NCBI GenBank assembly: GCA_023512835.1
Contig: CM042091.1
Coordinates: 25,394,995-25,458,994 of the forward strand
DNA from: Taxillus chinensis
Lineage: Eukaryota > Streptophyta > Magnoliopsida > Santalales > Loranthaceae
Length of the DNA stretch: 64,000 nt
Direction of reading: 5' to 3'
The notes below the pieces were generated by a model. It saw only the letters and a program-made list of their open reading frames with translations, was not told the origin of the DNA and did not search any database. Made by a program: the position numbers and the translations under genes. Positions 31,347-40,823 of the stretch are shown here, piece after piece. Position 1 is the stretch's first letter. Each line of letters starts with the position of its first letter.

Positions 31347-32426
31347 CTAAGGTGTCCTGTCTTCCCACGTATGGCACCGCAGGTGCTGTTTGGGACACTC
31401 ACGTTTCATGTGTCCGGTTTGGCCACAACAAGTACACTCACGTGGGAAACCTCCAACTGAGTTCCCCGGTCCTCCAGAGTAACGGGACTTTGGTGGAGCC
31501 ATTGGCGATTGGCCCTTGTCCCTGGGAAAACTACTACCTCCAAGCTCAACTCTCGGTTTCTTGGAGTCTCCCTGCTTATCGCGCGCACCCTGTGCTAGCC
31601 GCTCCTCGATGAGCCTGTTTACCCTCCTCCAGTCCTCTTTCCACAATCTTAGCTGTCTCCACGACCTCAGCATATGTCCTCAGCCGCAGCATCTCCACCC
31701 TCTCGCCAGGGCAGGCCTGAGTCCCATGGTAAACTTATGGGCCTTCAGGTCCTCTCTAGAGATTGCCTCGAGGGCAAACCGGCTCGGTCCTCGGAACTCA
31801 CGCTCATACTCGGACACGGTGCGTGATCCTTGTTTCAACCCACCGAACTCTTCCCGTTTCGCCACCGCAAGGACTCCGGGAAGTACTCCTCATGGAACAA
31901 TTGAAGGAATTCCTCCCATGACAAGGTCTGCATGTCCCGGCTACCTGAAATGCTAAGCCACCACTCTAAGGCTTCCTCTTCCAACTGTCTGACTGCTAAC
32001 CTCACTTTATCCTCCTCTCGGGGTCGGAGAAAGGAGAACACGTGCTCAATCTGTCGCAGCCAATGCTCTGCCGCCAGGAGGATCGGCTCCTCCCTTGAAC
32101 CTCGGTGGTTGTTCCTTTCGGAACCGGGTCACCACATCTTCCTCCTCTCGTCTCATCGGTATCTCTTGTCTACGTGGAGGCTCGTCTCACGGGGTGGAGA
32201 AGGTAAAGACTGTCTCTGTGCCATCATCTCTGCCTAATCTCATCTCGGATCTCTCCCCTGAGATCCTCTCGCATGCCTTGTACATTTTCACTCAAGGCCC
32301 TAACTTGGGCCATGATCCGCTCCATGGGATCATCGCCCTCCGTTTGCTGCCTTCCCTCTTGTCCAACACGTGCGGAAGACTCTTCCTCTACACTGGGGTA
32401 GCCCGGGTAACTCTCCTAGGAGGCAT
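31347..32426 (-). pseudogene. Element F gag, frameshifted
   Basis: Start taken as ATG ending at 32426 on the minus strand (MPPRRVTRATPV, then TAG), parallel to B's MPPRRVTH. The core FSFLRPREEDKVRLAVRQ with LEWWLSI lies in 32041-31835, and REDLKAHKFTMGLRPAL in 31865-31680. One clear CCHC knuckle (CTCCGQTGHMKREC) lies at about 31440-31395. A second, damaged knuckle (YVGRQDTLVRC) follows at about 31370-31335. Unlike B, F keeps the middle Gag block (FHEEYFPESL). Multiple frameshifts. Confidence 0.8.
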
Positions 32427-32930
32427 TGTCTACACATTTCAAAAACAAGTGGAGCGGGAATCAATATCTCTCAAGCTCGGTATACCCTCACCTCTAGGAC
32501 CATGAGGTACTCAAATAACATCTCATAAGTATACACATCATGTTCACAGGATCTCAACATACATATTACAACCTCATAATCTAAAATTTTCAACACATCA
32601 TAGTTTCCCAAATCAGCATGTCTCAACACATTCCACGGTATTCACATTTCGGTCCATTGTATGCTCATTTCAAATTAATTACTCATTTCAAATCATGACA
32701 CTCATATTATGATTAAGCTAGTGCCCTAATGCCAATGCATGTATGCACCCCATCCCAAATGCAAATGTCCTACTCCTTGGTCTAACTACCCCCGAGTGCA
32801 CCCTAGAAAACCAGATAGAACCACGGTGATCGGGCGTGTCCTATACTGCCTCCTAAGGGTCTCGAAAGCGATTATCCCTCCCCACTATCCTAAGTCCACT
32901 AGACCATGAACTTGGGCTCCGATACCATAA
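32427..32930 (-). other. Element F leader between LTR and gag, with primer-binding site
   Basis: About 500 bases without a gene. The minus strand at 32927-32916 reads TGGTATCGGAGC, an initiator Met tRNA primer site with one mismatch, three bases inside the LTR. The rest is an AT-rich untranslated leader. Confidence 0.82.
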
Positions 32931-34776
32931 TGTCACGCCCCAAATTTCCTTCTCCCTGGAAATGGTTAATGACTGCCCTTGCCCGCACCCGAAAGGTCAA
33001 GGGTTCGGTGTAAACACCAAAGTGAGGACACCCACCGCGGGTCTGTCCTATCCTCTGAACACAAGTCAACGTGCCAAGGGGCACGTACCTGTTTCCATGC
33101 CAACCACACCACCACAATATACATACATATGGTATTCACAACCCAAAACATCAATTACATCGCTCGGAGGTTTCAAACTCTTTTACAACCCACCAGGGAA
33201 CAAGCTCCCAATAATAAAACCAGGGTACACAGTTTAAGCAAACAGAATCTCAAATACAACGAAATAACCAAATGCATGTATAAGGCCATACGGCCTCGGC
33301 GGCCTACCAACTCGGCTCTTCCGCTTATCGCCTGCTAGGTCCTGCAAAGAACAGTTCATAGGAGGGGTGAGCACACCACGGCTCAGTAGGGATCAAGTCT
33401 CCCCAATCCCGTCCCACTCTAAAAACTATGCATGTCAAGTGGATGCATGTGCTCGTGTAGTGACTTAAGCTAAAACAAAAAAAAAAAATCATCACCCGGT
33501 AAACACGCCTCATACCTCTCGCGCACAGGAGGGCAGGAGGACACCCCGCCACCACGGCGACGTGACATGCCACACCCAGGCAAATGTGAATCTCATCTCA
33601 AGGGGTACAGTATAATGACTGTCCCAAACTCAGCTCAATTCCCCGCGTTTCTGGGGTTCTTATCTCAACTCCCCGCGTTTCTGGGGTGCTCAACATACAC
33701 ATTTCAACATATGCAACTCAACAATCTCAACTCAATAAACATAATTCAACAAACACAAGACAAATATGCAACTCATTCAAGATACGAAAACTCAACTCGA
33801 ATGTAAAACAACGGATAGTCTCCAACAATCAAGTCATCACATATAACATCACCTGACTCCTCATGGTCCCTAAAGTCCACTCATATCTCACTCTCATTGT
33901 CTGGATCATCAACCACCTTTCAAAGGAGGCTTATCCACCTCAAGGGAAGCTCAAAACAAGCTGCACGTGACAACCTATTCTCACGTGCAGAGGCAAATTA
34001 ACTCCAAACATCATTCTAACCGTCCCAGAAGGTTCAGGGATGATTTTTAGCCAAAAACAAGGTTGCACGTGAAAAGGTCATTTTCACGTGCGAGGTATTT
34101 CAACTCATATGCCTCTAAGGAAGCTCCACCTAAAATTTGGGGCTATTTGGAGCAAGAATGAATCACCAAGTGAAAAAGGCTTTTTCACGTGCGGGCTCCA
34201 AAACCTTCCTTTTGTCATTCTAATCATTTTTCCCTAAAGAACCAACCTCAAATTCGTCTTAGTTTAGAAGTTATTGAGGTTCTAAGCCCATAAACCGGGT
34301 CTAAAACCAACTCTGGCCTCACTCTCATGATTTCCCAGACTGCAGGCCTTAGCCAAGCCAAATACAAGGGTTTTCCCAAAACTTTTCATCTAAATAATCC
34401 CAAGACAATGGGTATACAAATGACCCCTAACCCAAAAGTATAAATAATCTCACACGAAAACGGAAATTTAGAAAACCCGGACAAAACCCCGGATCAATCC
34501 ATAGGCTCAAGGTAGAATTTAGAAACTCAATATATATATAAAAGGTCCCTTCTCAACATCCCAGATCGTCACATAAATATTATTCTAGAAATCTAAGAGA
34601 GAGACGGCAAATAGAAAAACTTGAAATCCCTACCTCAAGTTTTGCAGAAAAGATTAGGTGAAAAGAATGGAGCGATCTGTATCCCCGCTGCCTCAACGCC
34701 TCTGGCCTCCCGTCGTCTGTAGGAGATCCTTGATCGTCAGAAACCCCTCCACTCTGGGTCGTCTCCCTCAGGATCG

Positions 34777-34839
<63 letters not shown>

Positions 34840-35256
34840 GCGTGTATGTGTGTGACGGTGCGGGGGAAGGTAGGGTTTGGTCCCCTTTTCTTTTCTCCTA
34901 TTTTATTTTATTTTTTTATTTTTTTATTTTTTTTTTTGAAGCCCAAGACCAAATGCAGCCCAATGGTTAAGTAAACCCAAGAAGAAAGGCAAAACAGCCC
35001 ACTATCTCTCATATTGGGTTTTTCCCTTGAAGGGAGGCCCAAAGCTCAAAATACAAACCCAGGTAATTTAAAAGTAAATATAAAATTATTTGTGAAATCC
35101 CAAAAATACCCCTCAGGGCCTAAAATCCCAAATTTAGTCCAAGTACAGTCAAAATTCACCATTTGATGAGCACATCATTGTGCTGATATTCATTTGTTAA
35201 AATAAGGTCTCTAACTCAAGGCTATCTCTAAGGCCCCTCAAATACGGGTCCTTACA
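32931..35256 (-). repeat. Element F 5' LTR (right copy)
   Basis: 2326 bases with the same ends as 25265-27475. CT microsatellite at about 34780-34838. Paired G-boxes at about 33961-33990, 34063-34092 and 34165-34193. Many single-base indels against the left copy. Confidence 0.93.
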
Positions 35257-35261
35257 GAGAC

Positions 35262-37107
35262 CATCTGATCAATTGGTTAGTTGAGCAGGGTCGTGTACAT
35301 AGAGACCCAGTAGAAGCCGTCTCAGTGGTTGCCCCATCACCTATCATGGTGGACTCACCCATCACATCTATTCCACATGATGCTGAGGTGGTGGGCATTG
35401 TTGTAGAAGAAGAAGCAGAAGAAGAAGAAATTCCTGGTGCTGTAGCCAATGACTCCGATGGCGGATCTATCCCACAAGTTCGGGAGACTGTGGAAGGGAC
35501 TGAGATGGCCACACCATCTGTACATGTCGTTTATCAGGTGGCCACTCAGGTGAGTGAGGAGTTCGCAGCCAATATCCCAATGGCTATTCCAGTACCAGCT
35601 ACGTCTCACTCGCGTTCTCTGACGGCTAAAGAAGTAGATCTTCTGGCCAGCAAGGTCATTGAGAAACTGATTTCCTCTGGCATCCTCAAAACATCAGTTT
35701 CTCAGGCCTTTGAAGAACGACTGGCTACTATGGAGTCCAGCATGGAAGAGGTACGAATGCAAGTTAAATCATCAGATTGTACCCTCGACAAGGTGCAGCA
35801 AGAAATGACATCACTCACAAGTGCGACCATTGATGGGTTTAGACATCTGGAGGAGCACTGTGAAGACATCAAGGGAGCTTACCAGAGATAATACAAAGGA
35901 CTCGGTACAACTCGGGAGCTATTTTGTCGAGAATGTCATCGGTTGCAAGTGGTGAAATATCGCTACGGTCAAGAACACACTCCCACAGCCATCCAATCGA
36001 CCTGCACCCGAACCAGTCGATCCTCCACAGCCTGCTGCCCCCTCTCCGAGTCACTCACAACCTCAGCCTACTGCCACTTACATGCGGGGGAGAAAGCGCG
36101 CACACAGGACTACAGTCATCTCAGATTCTGATGATGATGATGATGTTCCAATTGCAACCCGCATGAGGAAGTAGATTGCTGCTCCCTGCCAACCATCCTC
36201 TTCCACTCAGCCAGGCCCCTCAACTTCCCATCCAAGTACGGCTGAGTACACTATGCCTACTTCACCTGTCAAACCAACCGCAACCACTACTGACCAACAT
36301 CTAGCCCCACCTCGCATTGTAACTACTGGAGGCACCTCAGCTGAACTGGCTGCATTCAACACCTACATTGCTGGGGATACCACTACGAGGACCTGCGGCT
36401 ATGAAGCCTTCCTCACCGGAACTGATCTTTGTCGACTACTCCATGATGGTGAAGAAATGGATAACATTGAGATGACTCAGTTCATCTTCGCCCAGAAGTC
36501 CTTTCTCGAGAAGCTACCTCTCCACATTCGCAGAGATACCAGGGTGGAACTCTGTTTGCCGATCATGCAAGTTCAGTTGCTCGAGGATTCAGCAATGATC
36601 GAGATTATATAGGGTCGCCGATATGCAAACTCCTTCCGTCCCTGGAATGAGGTAGATCATGTGCTTATTCCCTACTTGTCCACATCCCCGCACTGGTTTC
36701 TTCTCGATATTGATTTCAAGAACCAACGGATCGTCATCTTCGACTCCAAACCTAGTACCTTACTACTCCATCGGCGTGAACAACTGTGTGAATTCAATCG
36801 CACTCTCACCCGTGTCATGCAGGGATACTCGCATGGATATGGTGGTTATCATCTCTCCAAGCCGATGGAAATTACGCGAGTTAAGCAAGGCGTTCCTGCT
36901 CAGGATAATGCTCATAGCTGTGGCTTCTATGTTTGCCATTACATCCGCATCCTGACTACCAACGGGTTTCCAGCTCTTGTGCCTGAATTTGATCGTGTGA
37001 GCAGTCGAGCGGCCTCGTTACACTTGACTCCTGTTCAACTCTTACACGAGCAAGCTGCTGTTTTTCTATTTAAACAGAGTGTCATGTACTCTGCATTTAA
37101 CCCGTAA
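35262..37107 (+). pseudogene. Added ORF of E, C-terminal part: coiled coil, basic/acidic stretch and Ulp1-like (C48) protease domain
   Basis: Continues in frame from 25264 once F and one GAGAC are removed. It has an acidic stretch (EEEAEEEE), then a coiled-coil-like block (about 35600-35885: VDLLASKVIEKLIS, FEERLATMESSMEEV). TAA follows at 35889 and a frameshift. A Pro-rich linker and RGRKRAHRTTVISDSDDDDD lie near 36082-36140, TAG at 36172, and then the C-terminal domain with TAG at 36610 where A has CAG. The Ulp1-like core shows His (SPHWF, 36691), Asp (IFDSK, 36742), Gln (36901) and Cys (SCGFYV, 36919). The His-Asp interval of 17 and Gln-Cys interval of 6 equal those of yeast Ulp1. Predicted SUMO- or ubiquitin-like-protein protease; activity unproven. 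Confidence 0.82.
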
Positions 37108-37517
37108 CTGTCTTGTACTCAAATTCCTTGTACAATGCTTTTCCTGCCTATCACTTTTATGTGTACCTCTTACTGTCAGTTACTTTTTATGTATATCTTT
37201 GCTCTGCTGCCTGCTATTTTGTGCTTTCTTATCTTGCTCCCATGAGGATTATGTTCTAGTGCTTGTTCCTCACCCCAGAAAGGGGGAGTGTTTCTCTTAG
37301 GGGGAGCAAGTTCGTAGGGGGAGTTATCTTTGGCAAGAGCCAACTAACGCAACCTTCATGCCTATGGGGGCGAGGAGTGTGTATTTTTGAAAATTTGAAC
37401 TCCTCCATTCTTTACATGCAAAGATCTCTTCTGATTAATTTAAAATTTCCCATCAAACTCGTAGTCTCAGACTTCATGTATTTACCCGTTGATAGCTTAC
37501 ATTAAATAGGGGGAGAT
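37108..37517 (+). other. Element E 3' untranslated region with repeated polypurine motifs and PPT
   Basis: No gene. The motif AGGGGGAG occurs at about 37279, 37299 and 37315 and again as the tract ATAGGGGGAGAT (about 37506-37517) directly before the LTR. The last is the expected plus-strand primer; the others are spare polypurine-like sites. The same layout is seen in A (43965-44193). Confidence 0.8.
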
Positions 37518-38720
37518 TGTTGGAAATATAGGATTTGATGAAGCTGCCAAAATATAGTCTAAGTCTGGAGACTCGAAGAACCGAAGGTCGTAGGGTCGAA
37601 GAGTCGAAGTTCGTAGGAGTGAAACTGTCATAGGACGTATTGGCAAGAGACTCGTAGACTCGTAGGGTCTGGAGACTCAAGGTGAAACAGTGACAGAACA
37701 TTGTGACTCGTAGATCTAGGGTCGAAGGTCGTAGAGTCACAGTACGAAAAAAAGAGTGTTACTGTAAGTGTCAATACGCTCGGAGACTCGTAGAGTCGAA
37801 GAAGTGTTAAGAACAGTAACCAAAGCTAAATGACTCGTAGACTCGTAGACTCGTAGAGTCCCCATAAATACGTAAGTCAATTAACAGAAATTCAATGATC
37901 ACTAGACTCGAAGACTCACAGAGTCGTAGGGTCGAAACCTTCGAACACTGTTAAGAAAATAGGACTCGAAGATCGAAAGTCGCAGAGTCGAAGCCTTCGA
38001 ATAGTGTAAAGAAAACCGGACTCATAGACTCGTAGATTGAAAGTCGTAGAGTCAAAGCCGTCGAACACGGTTAAGAAAACTGAACTCGTAGACTCGTAGG
38101 TTGAAGGTCGATGAGTCGATACTATAAAGACTGGCAAACAAATGAAACTGTAACTCAATGGTCGTAGAGTCGTAGACTCGTAGACTCAAGGGACACAGTC
38201 ACTATAGAGAAATTGCCACACTTCCAGACTCGGAGATCGATGGCGTGGAGTTGTAGCTAAAGGGTCGTAGCTATACAGGAACTTAGTTTATGAGCCTCTG
38301 TGAAAGACTAAGGAAGAAAAGCGAAGTTGAAGACTCGTAGAGTCGAAGATTTTCAGACTACTTAGTCAAATATAGTAAACTGAGAGACCCAAAGTTCATA
38401 GACCCACAGAACTAGAGTCGTAGACTCGTAGCTACAATAACAGGTTAATTAGCTGAACTCGAAGAAGTCACTCTAAGCGTCATTCGATGAGTCGCAGACT
38501 CGTAGAGTCGTAGACCCACAGAGTCGTAGACTTCAGTTAATAGAGGGACACAAAAGACTGATCCAACCTAAACTCTAGCCTCGGAGACTCGAAGATATGA
38601 GTCGTAGACCCGCGGAAACGCCGTAAAGCCTGAAGCAAACTTTCTCCACTTTCAATAGGTTCTGACTGAAATTTTCGAGTCACCGAACCTATGAGGCAAC
38701 TACCTCCGAGGCAAACGTAC
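37518..38720 (+). repeat. Element E 3' LTR, truncated
   Basis: Matches 18758-19943 with few differences (for example GACTCGTAGACTCGTAGACTC carries one extra 8-base unit at about 37833). It stops at ...GAGGCAAACGTAC, after which element A's RNase H begins without a TSD. About 830 bases of LTR are missing. Confidence 0.9.
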
Positions 38721-39178
38721 CAGATCCAAACTTTGCTAGTTGCAGGATTGATAGGAAGAGCACAAGTGGAACATGCCAATTACTTGGCAACAGACTTGTA
38801 TCCTGGTTCACTAAAAAATAGAATTCAGTTTCAACCTTAACAGCTAAAGCGAGATATATTGTTGCAGGAAGTTGTTGTGCTCAATTGCTTTGGATGGCCA
38901 GTCAACTTTCAGACTATGGATTTAACCTGAAAGCGGTGCCACTATACTGTGACAACACAAGCGCCATTGCAATTTCCAATAATCCTGTCATGCATCCCAA
39001 AACCAAGCATATCGAGGTTAGACATCACTTCATACGTGACCATGTGCTGAAGAAGGACATTTCCCTTGAGTATATATCCATTGATGACCAGCTTGCCGAC
39101 ATATTCACAAAACCTCTGCACGAAACCAGGTTCAATGAACTTCTGACAAAACTTGGCATGCTTGACTTAACTTCATAA
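38721..39178 (+). pseudogene. Element A RNase H, 3' part
   Basis: Begins inside the conserved YSDADF segment (here S-D-P-N-F-A-S-C-R-I-D) and continues KSTSGTCQLLGNRLVSWF, with a TAG near 38818 where E has CAG. The frame 38885-39178 (WMASQLSDYGFNL, NTSAIAISNNPVMHPKTKH, ADIFTKPL, LGMLDL) then ends at TAA 39176-39178. Closely similar to the end of E's fusion ORF (about 21800-22266). The catalytic acid of the DAD motif is altered to Asn. Confidence 0.9.
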
Positions 39179-40637
39179 TGCTTATTGCATGTCTTGTGTT
39201 TCATGTCAACTTCTATACCTAAGCATGAACATAGGTGTGACACAGTTAACGATTGTTTATCTCTCCATGAATATTAGCAATGCCTAAGTGTGATTCATAC
39301 ATTTCTACTGCGGATAATTGAGAAATCACATGGATGAAACTGGCTACCTCTGAACCTGGTTTAACTCTTTTGTAAAACCTGTCATGAATCCTCAAGTCCA
39401 AAGTGAAGAGAGTGCCATTTCCATCATACCTCAATTAAATGATATTCCCACTAGTTCTGTTTTCATGCTGAGTGAATATCACCTGTGTAGCATTGCATTC
39501 ACTAACTAGCAGGAACTGTTGTATCTCATGGTACTATTGGCTTGCATGGAAAGGATCCTCAATGATTTAATGCTCTAAGGATGATTGAGACTATAGAACT
39601 TGAGAATCATAAAAAGCCTATTACTCAAAACGAGCCGATACCTTTCAATGAAAAAAAAGGGTAGCTCACACAGAGAATAGTAATGATCAAACTCCAAACT
39701 CTAAGTATGTACTGTGTTGTAAATTAGACAATACTAGAGTGTGTGTTCTGATTCTCAATAGGGTCATCTTGTCTCTCAAGTCATCTATGCTGAATTGAAA
39801 ATCATTGGTGGATCAGGGGTGTGGTAAGATTCGGTTGACCATGAGATTATCAAACAGTGCATTCCTAGTTCCTGAATCAAACTCACACATTGATCTGAGA
39901 GTGAGAGGGTGAGGCCTCCGCTGAGTGAGTTTTGCTGAATATGTGAGGAGACTACTGAATTCATGACTGGGTTGTTATATAAGACCAACCATGGATTACT
40001 GGATGCTATGTTAACATTGTGATCATTGTCCTGCATAAAGAAGTATGTAATGATACACTTAGTAGTTTCTAAGCTTTGTGGAAATATAAATGATTGTGCT
40101 ATAGTAGTCATACATGTACACCAGGTATTACGGTTGAAAGAACTCAAGTTCTGGACACGCCCAATTTCGCTCACAACACTGTTCATTATCCATAATTTTA
40201 TGTGAAATATCATATACGTCAAACTCATGTTGTTAAGTGTTGAAAAAGTTCAGAGAAATCCACATTGGTATTTGAATCCGTAGTCGACCACGAAGCAAAC
40301 AACATCGAAGAACTGCTGCATCGAAGACTGCTTCTTCATAGCCTCGAAGCTCAGAGAGTCATAGACTCATCCTAAACACAGCTTCGTAGAGTTGCAGTTC
40401 CAAAGGGTCGAAGCGAGGCAGATTCAATTCCCTCGTTGTTCAAGCGTCGGAGACATGTCAGCACGTCACTGTGCACTTAACATTCAAAATACATCAACAT
40501 AAGGGGTGGCGTGTACATATCGCTTGAATTGTCCAACGGGTGGATCCGGAAGATAAAGAGACAGGTCAGAGAAAAGGACGCGGAGCTAAAGACAAACCGA
40601 CAAACTGTGTGACTTCTATGGTACGCTTCTCACTTCA
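39179..40637 (+). other. Non-coding 3' region of element A before its added ORF
   Basis: No gene is supported. It is collinear with E 22267-23925 but about 200 bases shorter; the segment with AGGGGGAG near 22797 in E is missing. An LTR-like TCGTAG/TCGAAG repeat block lies at about 40260-40400. Confidence 0.75.
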
Positions 40638-40645
40638 TATATAAG
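40638..40645 (+). promoter_or_regulatory. Predicted internal promoter of the added ORF (A)
   Basis: TATATAAG with the same flanks as in E (23926-23933). A telobox-like ACCCTAACCCTAA near 40687-40699 and a CT-rich leader follow. The conserved ATG is 186 bases downstream. Confidence 0.6.
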
Positions 40646-40823
40646 TCACTGATAGAGACAGAGACCAAAGGTACATTGTTCGTTTTCACACTCGAACCCT
40701 AACCCTAAGCGCTCCCTCTCTCTCTCTTCGATTCCCGTTCTCTCTCTCTTTCTCTCTCCTCTGACCACCTTCGAACCTTACAATCTCTCTCTACGAGTGT
40801 CTCTTTCTCTTTCTATAACCTCT

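Larger units (their letters stand above)
25265..35256 (-). mobile_element. Element F: full two-LTR Ty3 chromovirus (Tekay-type), minus strand
   Basis: 9992 bases from TGTCACGCCCC to GGGTCCTTACA, flanked by GAGAC (25260-25264 and 35257-35261). Reading on the minus strand: LTR (35256-32931), PBS, gag (from 32426), protease, RT, RNase H, integrase, chromodomain, polypurine tract, LTR (27475-25265). Proteins closely resemble B's, but the LTR sequence is clearly a different family. It splits E's added ORF. Frameshifts and stops break all genes. Confidence 0.95.
18758..38720 (+). mobile_element. Element E: younger Copia of A's family, internally deleted, containing F
   Basis: 5' LTR 18758-20781, PBS, Gag-RNase H fusion ORF, added ORF, polypurine tract and 3' LTR starting 37518, all in the same order and closely similar to A. 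Protease, integrase and most of RT are missing, so E is a non-autonomous derivative. It sits inside A's RT. The 3' LTR is truncated at 38720, where about 0.8 kb of LTR and about 150 bases of A are deleted, so the right target duplication is lost. F is inserted in the added ORF. Confidence 0.9.

Noticed and set aside
40260..40400. A nested LTR fragment upstream of the added ORF
   Set aside because: Only the short repeat units are shared with the LTR; there is no collinear LTR alignment, terminus or target duplication.
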